From Actinomycetota bacterium (lineage in GTDB: Bacteria > Actinomycetota > Acidimicrobiia > Acidimicrobiales > AC-14), in contig VAWU01000027.1 of the NCBI GenBank assembly GCA_005888325.1, positions 1 to 64,000 of the forward strand: a stretch of DNA of 64,000 bases, read 5' to 3'. The stretch's first letter is position 1; each line of letters begins with the position of its first letter. Shown here piece by piece: positions 29,238-38,305 of this stretch. The notes beneath the pieces were generated by a model. The model worked only from the letters and a program-made list of their open reading frames with translations, did not search any database and was not told the origin of the DNA. The position numbers and the translations under genes were made by a program.

Positions 29238-29639
29238 TCACGCTTCCGGGCCGTCGCCCGCGCTGCTGCTCACGACCGACGCGTGGTGCACGACCATCCG
29301 CCACCCGTGCTGAGGTTGGCGGACGAAGACGTTGACCGCGGCCACGGTGGTGCCGGTCTGCACGTCGAGGATGTTCTCGTCGACACACACCCAGCCCACC
29401 TCACCTGCCACCTCCGCCCGCTCCTCCGTGAGGATGAACTGCAGCTCCTGGCCGTTCTGGAACAACGCGAAGAACGAGGCCGCCACCTGCGCCCATCCCC
29501 GCAGCGCGGCCCAACCGGGGTGAGTGCACGTGGCCCGGTCGGAGTGCTCCCAGACCTGTGACATCGCGTCGAGATCGCGTGCCTCGAACGCGTCGTAGAA
29601 CGCCCGGTTGACCGCCCTGACCTCGTCATCGTCACCCAT
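29238..29639 (-). CDS. SnoaL-like/NTF2-fold protein
   Basis: The 133-residue protein has VRAVNRAFYDAFEARDLDAM and HPGWAALRGWAQV, then VNVFVRQPQHGWRMVVHHAS, matching small NTF2-fold (SnoaL/DUF4440) proteins. These bind small hydrophobic ligands or act as isomerases or cyclases. No ligand can be named. It is a single gene pointing toward the DUF72 gene. TACCCT lies 11 bases before the ATG. Confidence 0.8.
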   Translation of the reverse strand: MGDDDEVRAVNRAFYDAFEARDLDAMSQVWEHSDRATCTHPGWAALRGWAQVAASFFALFQNGQELQFILTEERAEVAGEVGWVCVDENILDVQTGTTVAAVNVFVRQPQHGWRMVVHHASVVSSSAGDGPEA

Positions 29640-29709
29640 CGGTGCGGCGCAGGGTAGTGCGGAGCGGGGTTTGCTTCAGTCCTCGCCGCGCACTGCCGAC
29701 ACTGATGGC

Positions 29710-30117
29710 ATGTTCCAGGCCCTCCGATCGGCGCGCCCGCCGATCGATCGTGCGCTCGACGCGCTCCCGCCTGAGTTCCACGCCATGGCCTCGGGACAGG
29801 ATCGGATCGTGGTCGGGCCCACGGGCGCCTTCGCCCTGACCCCGCCCGACCCCGACGTCGAGACCGCCGCCCGCCGCGTGACCAGGACCGCGAGCGACAT
29901 CCGCAAGTACGTGGCCGCCGCCCTGTCGTGGGCGCCGTTCGTCGACGCGCTCGTCGTGGTGGACGGTGCAGGCGGGCGGGTCGAGAGCGTGGGCCTCGTG
30001 CCCAGCCGGATGCTGGCCCGCATGATCACCGACGGACCCTGCCTGCTCGACGACCAGCTGGTCGATCGCATCATGGCCGAGGTCGACCGGCACGCCACCG
30101 CGATCGTCAAACGCTAA
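29710..30117 (+). CDS. Conserved protein of unknown function (135 aa)
   Basis: The sequence has a compact alpha/beta look: IVVGPTGAFALTPPD, then a helix (TASDIRKYVAAALSW), a strand (VDALVVVDGAGG) and a basic C-terminus. The pattern loosely recalls nuclease-related (NERD-like) domains, but the catalytic residues are not clear, so no function is assigned. GACACT, 6 bases before the ATG, is a weak -10 candidate. The next gene starts 9 bases downstream. Confidence 0.6.
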   Translation: MFQALRSARPPIDRALDALPPEFHAMASGQDRIVVGPTGAFALTPPDPDVETAARRVTRTASDIRKYVAAALSWAPFVDALVVVDGAGGRVESVGLVPSRMLARMITDGPCLLDDQLVDRIMAEVDRHATAIVKR

Positions 30118-30126
30118 CGTCGGCGG

Positions 30127-30960
30127 GTGCCCCGCTTCCCCTCGACCGACGGGGTGGAGGTGGCCGCGTACGACCTGGGTGGCGACGGACCACCCCTGCT
30201 CCTTGCTCACGCCACCGGGTTCCACGCGCACGTCTTCGTGCCCCTGGCCGCCCGGCTGGCCGACCGATTCCACTGCTTCGCCTTCGACGAGCGCGGCCAC
30301 GGTGAGACATCGGTGCCCGAGGGCCTGGACTACGACTGGCACGGGTTCGCGGACGACGCGCTCGCGGCGGCGCGCGGCCTCGAGCTCGACCATCCCTTCG
30401 CGCTCGGCCACTCCGCGGGTGGCGCCGCCCTGCTGATGGCGGAGGCGGCCGACTCGGGGCGCTTCCGCGCGCTCTACTGCTACGAGGCCGTCGTCATGCC
30501 CGTCGACCCGCCCATCGGCCCCCGCGAGAACCCCCTCAGCGAGGGCGCGCGGCGCCGGCGGGCCGTGTTCGCGTCACGCGCCGAGGCCTACGCCAACTAC
30601 GCAGCCAAGCCGCCGTTCGCCGCGCTCGCGCCCGAGGCACTGCGCGCGTACGTCGACTTCGGGTTCGCCGATCAGCCCGACGGCACGGTGCGGCTCCGCT
30701 GCCGGCCCGAGGTCGAGGCCGAGATCTACCGCATGGGCTCGGCCCACGACGCGTTCTCCCGCTTCGGCGACGTGCGCTGCCCCGTCGTGGTGGCGTGCGG
30801 CGAACACACCGACGCCTTCACTCCCCCCCTCGTGGCCCGGCAGGCCGACGCCCTCCCCCACGGCCGCATGGAGGTGGTGCCCGGGCTGGGCCACTTCGGT
30901 CCGCTCGAGGCCCCGGACGCGGTGGCCGGGTCGGTGCTGCGGGCCTTCGCCCTCGCCTGA
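30127..30960 (+). CDS. Alpha/beta hydrolase
   Basis: The 277-residue protein has the oxyanion region LLLAHATGFHAHVF, FDERGHGETS, the nucleophile elbow GHSAGG, an acid residue in CGEHTDAF and the catalytic His in GLGHFGPLE, so a complete Ser-His-Asp triad is likely. The substrate is unknown. TAACGT at 30115-30120 lies 6 bases before the GTG and overlaps the stop codon of the previous gene, so this gene has its own promoter. Confidence 0.88.
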   Translation: MPRFPSTDGVEVAAYDLGGDGPPLLLAHATGFHAHVFVPLAARLADRFHCFAFDERGHGETSVPEGLDYDWHGFADDALAAARGLELDHPFALGHSAGGAALLMAEAADSGRFRALYCYEAVVMPVDPPIGPRENPLSEGARRRRAVFASRAEAYANYAAKPPFAALAPEALRAYVDFGFADQPDGTVRLRCRPEVEAEIYRMGSAHDAFSRFGDVRCPVVVACGEHTDAFTPPLVARQADALPHGRMEVVPGLGHFGPLEAPDAVAGSVLRAFALA

Positions 30961-31036
30961 TCGCCACCGAGCGCGGGGTCTCTGTGGCCCTTCGAGTCCG
31001 CAACGCCGTCACACCCCCGCTGTATCGTCGCCGGTG

Positions 31037-31840
31037 ATGGCCCTCCAGCTCCCCACCTCGCTCTCGCCGTCGAAGGTGGCGTCGTTCAAGGACTGTGGGC
31101 TCGCGTTCAAGTTCGCCGCCATCGATCGTCTGCCCGAGCCGCCTTCGCCGTGGTCCACCAAGGGCACACTCGTCCACCGTGCCCTCGAGCTGCTGTTCTG
31201 CGAGCCGCCGGAGCAGCGCTCGCTCGAGGTCGCGATCGCCGGGCTCGCCCGGGCCCACGACGAGCTGCGCGACCATCCCGACCTCGCCGACCTCGCGCTC
31301 GAGCCCGACGACGAGGTGGCCTTCTTCGCCGATGCCGAGCAGCTCGTGCGGCGCTACTTCGACCTCGAGGACCCCACCCGCGTCCGGCCCATCGGGCTCG
31401 AGCTCAAGCTCGAGGCGAACGTCGGCGCGCTCACGCTCCGCGGCATCATCGACCGGCTCGAGCTCGACGACGACGGTGAGCTAGTCGTCACCGACTACAA
31501 GACGGGCAAGGTGCCGGGCGAGACCTTCGAGCAGAGCCGGCTCGGCGGCGTCCATTTCTACGCGTTCCTCTGCAAGCAGGTGTTCGGCAAGCTCCCGGCG
31601 CGCATCCAGCTCCTCTACCTGAGCGAGCCGGTGGCGATCATCGCCCAGCCGTCCGAGCAGTCCGTCCGGGGGCTGCGTCAACGCACGTCCGCCATCTGGA
31701 GCGCGATCGAGCGGGCGTGCGAGCACGACGACTTCCGGCCGCGGCCGTCGCGCCTGTGCGACTGGTGCTCGTTCCGCGACTACTGCCCGGCGTGGGGCGG
31801 CGACCCGGCCCTGGCCCGCGAGCTCGTCCACAGCGCCTGA
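31037..31840 (+). CDS. PD-(D/E)XK nuclease family protein with Fe-S-type cysteines (RecB/Cas4-like)
   Basis: The 267-residue protein has LSPSKVASFKDCGLAFKF, the helix with His in KGTLVHRALE, RGIIDRLELDDDGE and VVTDYKTGK, which make a PD-(D/E)XK nuclease site. One N-terminal Cys and a C-terminal CDWCSFRDYC give the four cysteines of AddB/Cas4-type iron-sulfur nucleases. There is no helicase or CRISPR context, so a repair-related role is inferred. TATCGT (31023-31028) lies 8 bases before ATG 31037; GTG 31034 is an alternative. Confidence 0.85.
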   Translation: MALQLPTSLSPSKVASFKDCGLAFKFAAIDRLPEPPSPWSTKGTLVHRALELLFCEPPEQRSLEVAIAGLARAHDELRDHPDLADLALEPDDEVAFFADAEQLVRRYFDLEDPTRVRPIGLELKLEANVGALTLRGIIDRLELDDDGELVVTDYKTGKVPGETFEQSRLGGVHFYAFLCKQVFGKLPARIQLLYLSEPVAIIAQPSEQSVRGLRQRTSAIWSAIERACEHDDFRPRPSRLCDWCSFRDYCPAWGGDPALARELVHSA

Positions 31841-31854
31841 CCGCGGAAGCGGCC

Positions 31855-32460
31855 GTGCGCGCGATCTCGAGACGGGCCCTGCGGAGCGTCGCCGGCTTCG
31901 ATGCACGCGTCGACCGCGCGTTCGACCGCGTTCGCGGCAACCCCACGTCCGACCGGCTTTTCTACGGCGCGTCAGAGCTCGGCGACTTCAGCCTCGTGTG
32001 GCTCATCATCGGCGCCACCCGCGGTCTGCGCTCCGAGCGCGACTGGCACGCGGCGGTGCGGGTCGGCGGGGGCCTGGCGATCGAGTCGGTGCTCGTCAAC
32101 GGGCTCATCAAGTCGTTCTTCCGCCGCACGCGACCGCCGTGGGAGCCCGAACGCACGACCCGCCTGCGCCGGCCCCGCACGAGCAGCTTCCCGAGCGGAC
32201 ACGCCACCTCGGCGTTCAGCGCCGCCGGCCTGCTCGCCGAGGACGACGTCCTCTGGCCGCTCTACTACGCCATCGCGATCATCGTGGCGTCGTCCCGCGT
32301 CTACGTGAAGGTGCACCACGCGTCCGACGTGCTCGTCGGGGCGGCGATCGGGATCGCCCTCGGGCGCATTGGCCGTAAGCTCGTGCCACTGCCGCCCGCG
32401 CCCCGCATCGTGGCCGAGCCGGAATCGCACCCGCCCGGAAGGGGTTGGACCCACCAATGA
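31855..32460 (+). CDS. PAP2 superfamily phosphatase
   Basis: The 201-residue membrane protein has a full PAP2 site: Lys86 to Arg93-Pro94, PSGH at 113-116, and Ser147-Arg148, His154, Asp158. It should dephosphorylate a lipid phosphate at the outer face of the membrane. The GTG start 14 bases after the nuclease gene has no clear ribosome-binding site. It is the fourth PAP2 protein in the window, away from the cluster at 753-7246, and its motif details (FPSGHATS, SRVYVKVHH) differ from those. Confidence 0.85.
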   Translation: MRAISRRALRSVAGFDARVDRAFDRVRGNPTSDRLFYGASELGDFSLVWLIIGATRGLRSERDWHAAVRVGGGLAIESVLVNGLIKSFFRRTRPPWEPERTTRLRRPRTSSFPSGHATSAFSAAGLLAEDDVLWPLYYAIAIIVASSRVYVKVHHASDVLVGAAIGIALGRIGRKLVPLPPAPRIVAEPESHPPGRGWTHQ

Positions 32461-32493
32461 CGAGAACCGAAGTGGAACGAGGATGGTGCAGCG

Positions 32494-33102
32494 ATGAGTA
32501 GCGGGCTGGAGTTCTCGGTCAACTGGGACTACCGCTGCCCGTTCGCTCGCAACGCCCACGAGCACCTCATCGCCGGCCTCGAGGCAGGAGCCGACTGGCA
32601 CGTCACCTATGTGTCGTTCTCGCTGAACCAAGCGCACGTCGAGGAGGGCCAGCCCGACGTCTGGGACGACCCGACGAAGGCGCCGTCGCTGCTGGCCATG
32701 CAGGTCGGCATCGCGGTGCGCGACTCGTGGCCCCACGCCTTCCACCGCGTGCACCTCGCGCTCTTCACCGCCCGGCACGACGAGAGTCGCGACATCCGCG
32801 AGGAGGCCGTGCTGCGCGAGATCTTGGTGGAGCAGGGGCTCGACGCCGACGCAGTATTCGCCGAGCTCGCCACCGGCACCCCGCTCGAGACCTTCCGCAA
32901 GGAGCACGAGCGCAGCGTCGCCGACCATCGCGTCTTCGGCGTGCCCACCTTCATCGCCAACGACGAGGCGGTGTTCATCCGCTTCATGCACCGTCCTCAG
33001 GGCGACGCCGCAGTCGCCACCCGCACCATCGAGCGCGCCGTCGACCTGGTCGCGGGTTGGCCCGACCTCAACGAGTTCAAGCACACCTCCATCTCGCGCT
33101 GA
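32494..33102 (+). CDS. DsbA-family thioredoxin-fold protein with a single active-site cysteine
   Basis: The 202-residue protein has NWDYRCPFARNAHEH where DsbA/HCCA-isomerase relatives have CxxC, so only Cys15 remains (CPFA). The cis-Pro loop HRVFGVPTFIAND is present. This resembles glutathione- or mycothiol-linked isomerases and nitroreductase-like proteins of actinobacteria more than disulfide oxidases. There is no signal peptide. A weak GAACGAGGATGG precedes the ATG. Confidence 0.8.
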   Translation: MSSGLEFSVNWDYRCPFARNAHEHLIAGLEAGADWHVTYVSFSLNQAHVEEGQPDVWDDPTKAPSLLAMQVGIAVRDSWPHAFHRVHLALFTARHDESRDIREEAVLREILVEQGLDADAVFAELATGTPLETFRKEHERSVADHRVFGVPTFIANDEAVFIRFMHRPQGDAAVATRTIERAVDLVAGWPDLNEFKHTSISR

Positions 33103-33128
33103 TCGGGCCCGGCGCTAGCCTGCCGGCC

Positions 33129-34544
33129 ATGGCGGAAGCACCGACACATCCCGAGGGCCGCATGACCGACGCGGAAGCGCTCATGTGGACGGTCGAGAAG
33201 GATCCCTCGCTCCGCGCCTCGTTCCTCAACATCACCCTGTTCGACCGGCCGCCCGACTTCGACCGCCTGCGCCGGCGCATGGGTCGCGCCGTCCAGCTGA
33301 TCCCCCGGCTGCGCAAGCACGTGGTGTCGCCGCCGGCACGGGTGGCGCCGCCTCAGTGGGTCGACGACCCGCATTTCGACATCGACTACCACCTCCGCCG
33401 CATCGCGGTGCCGTCACCAGGCGACGACCGCCAGCTGCTCGACCTGGCCGCCACGCTCTACGAGGACGCGTTCGACCGGGCCCGGCCGCTGTGGGTGTAC
33501 CACGTCGTCGAGGGCCTGTCCGACGGTCGGGCCGCGCTCCTCGCCAAGATGCACCACACGATCACCGACGGTGTCGGCGGCCTGCGGTTGTCGATGCAGT
33601 TCATCGACGTGGCCGCCGATGCCCCCGACCCCGACGAGCTCGAGGTCGCGGAGGCGGACGGCGACGACGGGTCGAGCGACGAGGAGAGCCTGCTGAGCTC
33701 GGCGGCCCAGGCCGCGGGCAATCGTGTGCGCCGCAACCTGGGAATCGCCCGCCGCACGGTCGAGGGCCTGGCGGGAGCGGTCGGTCATCCCTCGCAGGTG
33801 CCCGGCATGGCCACCGAATCGGTCGAGATGGCCCGCTCGCTGCTGCGCCAGCTGGCGGTGGTGGAGCGCTCGCGCTCACCACTGTGGACGGGGAAACGGT
33901 CGCTCGGCCGCCACTTCGAGGCGATCAGCCTCGATCTCGACGGCCTGAAGGCCACGGCCAAGGCTCTCGGCGGCACGGTCAACGACGCGTACGTCACCGG
34001 CATCGCCGGTGCCGCGGGGGCCTACCACCGGCAACAGGGGGTCCAGGTGGGCGACCTGCGCATGTCGATGCCGGTCAACATGCGTGCCGACCGGTCCGCG
34101 GGTGGCAACGCGTTCAGCCCAGCACGCGTGCTCGTGCCCGCGGGCATCGAGGATCCGGTCGAGCGCTTCAACGAGGTGCACGCCCGTCTCGCCACCACCA
34201 AGTCGGAGCGAGCGCTGGGCGTCGCCGAGACCCTGGCCGGCGTGCTCAACGGTCTCCCCACCGCGCTCGTCGTTCGTCTGGCGCGCCAGCAGGTCGAGAC
34301 GGTCGACTTCGCCACGTCGAACCTGCGCGGCGCCAACTTCGACCTCTACGTCGCGGGCGCCCACATCCTCGCCAACCACCCGATGGGCCCGACAGCCGGC
34401 ACCGCGTTCAACGCGACGGTGCTGGGCTACAAGGACAGCCTCGACCTCGGTCTCAACGTCGACACCGCAGCCGTCGACGAGCCGGCGCGTCTCGGCGCCT
34501 GCATCGAGGAGGCGTTCACGGAGCTGGTGAAGGCCGGCCGCTAG
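33129..34544 (+). CDS. Wax ester synthase/diacylglycerol acyltransferase (WS/DGAT), second copy
   Basis: The 471-residue protein has HHTITDG (142-148), the start MTDAEALMWTVEKDPSLRASF, and SNLRGANFDLYVAGA near the end. It is clearly paralogous to the protein at 21899, aligning from the N-terminal SDALMW/AEALMW block on. It has an extra acidic linker (about 165-200), with stretches such as DGDDGSSDEES. TAGCCT at 33116-33121 lies 7 bases before the ATG. Its TAG stop shares the CTAG tetramer with the stop of the convergent small gene. Confidence 0.92.
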   Translation: MAEAPTHPEGRMTDAEALMWTVEKDPSLRASFLNITLFDRPPDFDRLRRRMGRAVQLIPRLRKHVVSPPARVAPPQWVDDPHFDIDYHLRRIAVPSPGDDRQLLDLAATLYEDAFDRARPLWVYHVVEGLSDGRAALLAKMHHTITDGVGGLRLSMQFIDVAADAPDPDELEVAEADGDDGSSDEESLLSSAAQAAGNRVRRNLGIARRTVEGLAGAVGHPSQVPGMATESVEMARSLLRQLAVVERSRSPLWTGKRSLGRHFEAISLDLDGLKATAKALGGTVNDAYVTGIAGAAGAYHRQQGVQVGDLRMSMPVNMRADRSAGGNAFSPARVLVPAGIEDPVERFNEVHARLATTKSERALGVAETLAGVLNGLPTALVVRLARQQVETVDFATSNLRGANFDLYVAGAHILANHPMGPTAGTAFNATVLGYKDSLDLGLNVDTAAVDEPARLGACIEEAFTELVKAGR

Positions 34545-34726
34545 TTGGGGCTCGGCGCCTCGACGTTGCCGTCGAGCTCGAGCGCGGCGAGAAGTGAACG
34601 CACGTCGAGAAGAACGTCGCTGACCTCGGACGACGACACCAGCTCGCGCGTGTGCAGTTGTCCCAGGCTCTGGTCGATGATCGCCAGCGCTTCGACGATC
34701 GCTTCGTTCTCGACGATTTCGCTCAT
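34541..34726 (-). CDS. Small acidic helical protein (61 aa)
   Basis: The product is rich in Glu, Leu and Ile (EALAIIDQSLGQLHTRELV) and looks like a short coiled or helical-bundle protein. No family is recognised. A clear ribosome-binding site, AGAGGGAAG, lies 2-8 bases before the ATG, unlike most genes here. The stop codons of this gene and the WS/DGAT gene overlap in one CTAG. Confidence 0.65.
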   Translation of the reverse strand: MSEIVENEAIVEALAIIDQSLGQLHTRELVSSSEVSDVLLDVRSLLAALELDGNVEAPSPN

Positions 34727-34852
34727 GACTTCCCTCTGACCCCTTGGCTTTCTAACCCGCAACCCAACTGCATTTGTTCCTGCCGACCGCCTGCCCGCCC
34801 TCTCTACCGTAGCGAGCGGGGTGGCAAACAGGGTGTCGGATAGCGTGCCACG

Positions 34853-35878
34853 ATGCCAACCCCGCCCCTGGGCGTGACGTTCGCCTCCGTGCAGGCACTC
34901 GGGCCCGCGACCGCGCTCGAGGTCGCCAGGCGGGCGGAGGCCATGGGCTACGGCTCCTTCTGGACGGCCGAGGTGACCGGGCCTGAGGCCTTTGCGACCC
35001 TCGGCGCGGTGTCCGCCGCCGCCCCCGGGCTCGACGTGGGCACGGGGGTGCTCGCCCTCCAGCTCCGCACCCCGCCCCTGCTCGCGATGGCGGGCGCCAC
35101 CCTCCAGGCGCTGGCGCCCGACCGCCAGGTGCTCCTCGGCATCGGGATCTCGTCACCCGTCGTGGCCGCGCGCTGGCACAGCGCGGGCTACGGGGCGCGG
35201 CCGCTGGCCCAGGTGCGCGAGTTCGTCACGGTGCTGCGAGCGTGCCTGTCGGGCGAGAAGGTCGACTTCACCGGCGACTTCTACCAGGTGCAGGGCTTCC
35301 GTCTGGGCGTGCGTCTCGGCGAGCGCCGTCCGGCCGTGGTCATCGGCGCGCTCAACGAGGGAATGCTGCGCCTGGCGGGCGAGATCGCCGACGGCGTGCT
35401 GCTGAACTACCTGCCGGCATCACACGTGCCCTGGTCGGTGGAGCAGGTGCGAAAGGGCGGCGACGCGCGCATCTACTCCTATGTCCATGTAGGTGTCTGC
35501 GAGCGCGCCGATGGCGTCGATGCCGCTCGCCGCGACCTGTTCGGGTATGCGGTGGTCGACGCCTATGCCCGGAACTTCGGGCGGGCCGGCTACGGGGACG
35601 CGGTCGCCGAAGTCCGCAGGCGTCACGCCGCAGGCGACCGGGCGGGTGCGCTCGCCGCGGTCTCCGACGAGATGATCGACGGCATCGACGTGATGGGCGA
35701 GGCCGGCCACGTCCACGACACGGTGCGCGCCTACGCGGACAACGGGGTCGACGTGCCGATCGTGTTCCCCCTGCCGTGGGGACCCGACCGGATGGCGGTC
35801 ATCGACGCCACCCTCCGCGCCGCGGCCGGGAGCCACGACGAGAAATCGACGTCCACCGGGGGAGGGCGGTGCGAATGA
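34853..35878 (+). CDS. LLM-class (F420-dependent) oxidoreductase
   Basis: The 341-residue TIM-barrel protein has the luciferase-like features ALEVARRAEAMGYGSFWTAE, LDVGTGVLALQLRTPPLLAM and QVLLGIG. In actinobacteria such enzymes mostly use coenzyme F420. The substrate is unknown. TAGCGT at 34841-34846 lies 6 bases before the ATG. The stop overlaps the ATG of the ECF sigma gene (ATGA), tying this enzyme to the sigma/anti-sigma pair in one operon. Confidence 0.85.
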   Translation: MPTPPLGVTFASVQALGPATALEVARRAEAMGYGSFWTAEVTGPEAFATLGAVSAAAPGLDVGTGVLALQLRTPPLLAMAGATLQALAPDRQVLLGIGISSPVVAARWHSAGYGARPLAQVREFVTVLRACLSGEKVDFTGDFYQVQGFRLGVRLGERRPAVVIGALNEGMLRLAGEIADGVLLNYLPASHVPWSVEQVRKGGDARIYSYVHVGVCERADGVDAARRDLFGYAVVDAYARNFGRAGYGDAVAEVRRRHAAGDRAGALAAVSDEMIDGIDVMGEAGHVHDTVRAYADNGVDVPIVFPLPWGPDRMAVIDATLRAAAGSHDEKSTSTGGGRCE

Positions 35879-36462
35879 GCAACGTGGCCCGGCCCGCGGA
35901 GAGCAGCCGATCATGGGAGATCGACCTTCGCGCCCGTCTGATCGCGGGCGACGACACGGGTCTGAGCGAGCTCTACGACCAGTACGCATCGTTCGTCTAC
36001 GGCCTCGCCCGCCGGGTGGCGGGCAGCGAGACCGCGGCCGAGGACGTGACCCAGGACGTGTTCGTGAGCGTCTGGGAGCGTCCCGAGGCCTTCGACCCCG
36101 AGCGCGGCTCGATGCGGTCGTTCATCGGCACGCTCGCCCATCGGCGGGCGGTCGACTGGGTGCGCCGGGAGGAGTCGCGCCGCCGGCGGGCGGAGGCCGC
36201 AGGCCGGGAGCCGGGCCTGCCGCCCGACGTCGAGGAGGCTGCGACCGCGTTGATCATGGCCGAGCGGGTCCGGGTCGCGGTCGACTCGCTGCCCGACGAC
36301 CAGCGGGTAGCCGTGCAGCTCGCCTACTTCGGGGGGCGCACGTACCGGCAGGTGGCGGACGACCTCGGCCTGGCGGAGGGCACGGCGAAGGCGCGCTTGC
36401 GGGTGGGGCTGCGCCGGCTGGCTCGCGAGCTCGAACACGAAGGGATCCGGGAATGGGCATGA
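35875..36462 (+). CDS. RNA polymerase ECF sigma factor
   Basis: The 195-residue protein has region 2 with LSELYDQYASFVYGLARRV and DVTQDVFVSVWERPEAFDP, and region 4 with LPDDQRVAVQLAYFGGRTYRQVA and EGTAKARLRVGLRRLARE, close to the SigK branch. It should direct RNA polymerase to a small stress regulon and be held by the zinc anti-sigma protein encoded next. It has ATGA overlaps on both sides. GGAGGG lies about 8 bases before the ATG. No target promoters were recognised. Confidence 0.92.
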   Translation: MSNVARPAESSRSWEIDLRARLIAGDDTGLSELYDQYASFVYGLARRVAGSETAAEDVTQDVFVSVWERPEAFDPERGSMRSFIGTLAHRRAVDWVRREESRRRRAEAAGREPGLPPDVEEAATALIMAERVRVAVDSLPDDQRVAVQLAYFGGRTYRQVADDLGLAEGTAKARLRVGLRRLARELEHEGIREWA

Positions 36463-37463
36463 CCCTCGAGCACGACGAGGTCAGCCAGCTCCTCGGCGCG
36501 TACGCCCTCGACTCCTGCACGTCGAGCGAGGCGGCCGCCATCGAGGACCACGGGAAGACCTGCCCGGCGTGTGCCGCTGAGATCTCCCGTCTCCGGGACG
36601 CGGCCGGGTGGTTGGCCGTGGCGACGGGACGCGAGCCACCCGCGCCGCTCCGCACCCGCGTACTCGACGCGGCGCGGGCGCGCCGCGCGCCGAGCGCGGT
36701 GAGCGTCGTCACCTATGAGACCCAGCTCGCTCGCATGACCGAGCTGTTGGAGGCGCTCGACGACGATGGCTGGCACGCGCCGACGGCCGACGGCCGCACT
36801 GCGCACGATCTCGTGGTCCATCTGGCCGCCATCGAAAGCCTGCTCGCGGCGCGCCTCGGCCTCGACGACGATCCCCTGGCCGGTGAGCCCGACCTCGACG
36901 CGCGAACCGCGGCCCTGCTCGAGCGGCACCGCGACGCCGGCCCGGCGCGCGCCCTCGCCGCGTGGCGGCACTACACCGACGCGGTGCGCCGGTACGCGCG
37001 CCTCGACCAGACCGACCTGCATCGGCGAGTCGAATGGGTGGGGGTGGCGATGCCCCTCGACCGGGTCCTGGTCAACCGGGCCTTCGAGACCTGGATCCAC
37101 GCCGACGACATCCGTGGCGCCGTCCAGCTCGCCATGCGGCCCCCTCCGGCCGCGCAGATGGCGCTCGTGGCCGAGCTGGCCGTGCGCTCGCTCCCGGCCG
37201 CCGCCCGCGCCACAGGGGTCGACCTCGGATCGCGCACGGTGCGACTCGTGCTCACCGGCGACGGCGGTGGCGACTGGCTGCTGCGGGCCCGACCCGACGT
37301 GCCGGAGTCCTCGCCCGCGGTCGTGCTGACCGCCGACGTGCTCGACTTCTGCCTCCTCGCCGCCGGGCGTCTGGCGCCGACGCAGGTCGCGCACACCGTC
37401 GAAGGTGACGCCGACCTCGCCTCCGAGCTGCTCTTCGCCGCGCCCGCCTTCGCAGCCGCGTGA
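36459..37463 (+). CDS. Zinc-finger anti-sigma (ZAS) domain fused to a mycothiol-dependent maleylpyruvate-isomerase-like domain
   Basis: The 334-residue protein begins with a ZAS domain whose zinc motif HX3CX2C is His31, Cys35, Cys38 (DHGKTCPAC). From about residue 88 it has a four-helix MDMPI/DinB-like domain (ELLEALDDDGWHAPTADGRTAHDLVVHL) and a C-terminal alpha/beta MDMPI-type domain (VRLVLTGDGGGDWLLRA). No membrane helix is seen, so it is a soluble regulator. A redox or mycothiol-linked control of the sigma factor is inferred. ATG 36459 overlaps the sigma stop; ATG 36453 is an alternative. Confidence 0.85.
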   Translation: MTLEHDEVSQLLGAYALDSCTSSEAAAIEDHGKTCPACAAEISRLRDAAGWLAVATGREPPAPLRTRVLDAARARRAPSAVSVVTYETQLARMTELLEALDDDGWHAPTADGRTAHDLVVHLAAIESLLAARLGLDDDPLAGEPDLDARTAALLERHRDAGPARALAAWRHYTDAVRRYARLDQTDLHRRVEWVGVAMPLDRVLVNRAFETWIHADDIRGAVQLAMRPPPAAQMALVAELAVRSLPAAARATGVDLGSRTVRLVLTGDGGGDWLLRARPDVPESSPAVVLTADVLDFCLLAAGRLAPTQVAHTVEGDADLASELLFAAPAFAAA

Positions 37464-37490
37464 TCGCGGCCCGACCACTACGGTCGGCGC

Positions 37491-38297
37491 ATGGAGCTCA
37501 ACGACAAGCTGGTCGTGGTCACCGGCGGAGCAAGCGGCATCGGACGCGCCCTGTGCAAGCGCTTCGCGCGTGAGGGTGCGCGGGGCGTCGTGGTGGCCGA
37601 TCTCGACGGGGCGGGCGCGGCAACCGTGGCCGATGCGATCTCGGCCGGCGGCGGCACCGCGCTGGCCGTGTCCACCGATGTGGCCGTCGAAGCCGACGTG
37701 GTCGCCCTGGTCGACAAGGCGACCGACACCTTCGGGCCCATCGACCTGTTCTGCGCCAACGCGGGCATCGCCATCAGCGGCAGCGTCGACGCGCCGGACG
37801 AGGCGTGGCAGCGCATCTGGGAGATCAACGTCATGGCCCACGTCTACTCGGCCCGGGCGGTGCTTCCCGCCATGGTCGCGCGCGGCGAGGGCTACCTCCT
37901 CCACACCGCGTCGGCCGCGGGTCTGCTGACGAACCTCGGGGCCGCGCCGTACGCGGTCACGAAGCACGGCGCGGTCGCCCTGGCCGAGTGGCTCGCGATC
38001 ACCTACGGCGATGCAGGCATCAAGGTCTCGTGCCTGTGCCCGCAAGGCGTGCGCACCAACATGCTCCTCGGCGCGGGCCCCGAAGGCGACGCGTTGCTGG
38101 CGGCGACCGCCATCGAGCCCGAAGCTGTCGCCGACGCAGTGGTCGCCGGCCTGGCCGCGGAGCGCTTCCTCATCCTCCCGCACCCCGAGGTGGCCGAGTA
38201 CCTGCGGCGCAAGGCCGGCGACTACGACCGCTGGCTGGCGGGCATGCGCCGGCTGCAGGCCTCCGTGCTGGGGCCGCCCCAGCCGCTCAGCCGGTGA
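37491..38297 (+). CDS. Short-chain dehydrogenase/reductase (SDR)
   Basis: The 268-residue enzyme has the NAD(P)-binding [18 protein letters not shown], and the catalytic YAVTK (Tyr-x3-Lys) with an upstream Ser in HTASAAG. It would oxidise or reduce an alcohol/ketone of unknown structure. TACGGT at 37479-37484 lies 6 bases before the ATG, so it has its own leaderless promoter despite following the anti-sigma gene closely. Confidence 0.88.
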   Translation: MELNDKLVVVTGGASGIGRALCKRFAREGARGVVVADLDGAGAATVADAISAGGGTALAVSTDVAVEADVVALVDKATDTFGPIDLFCANAGIAISGSVDAPDEAWQRIWEINVMAHVYSARAVLPAMVARGEGYLLHTASAAGLLTNLGAAPYAVTKHGAVALAEWLAITYGDAGIKVSCLCPQGVRTNMLLGAGPEGDALLAATAIEPEAVADAVVAGLAAERFLILPHPEVAEYLRRKAGDYDRWLAGMRRLQASVLGPPQPLSR

Positions 38298-38305
38298 CGC
38301 TGAGG

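Noticed and set aside
31037-31840. RecB/Cas4-like nuclease as part of a CRISPR or defence system.
   Set aside because: No CRISPR repeats, cas genes, helicase or other defence genes are nearby.
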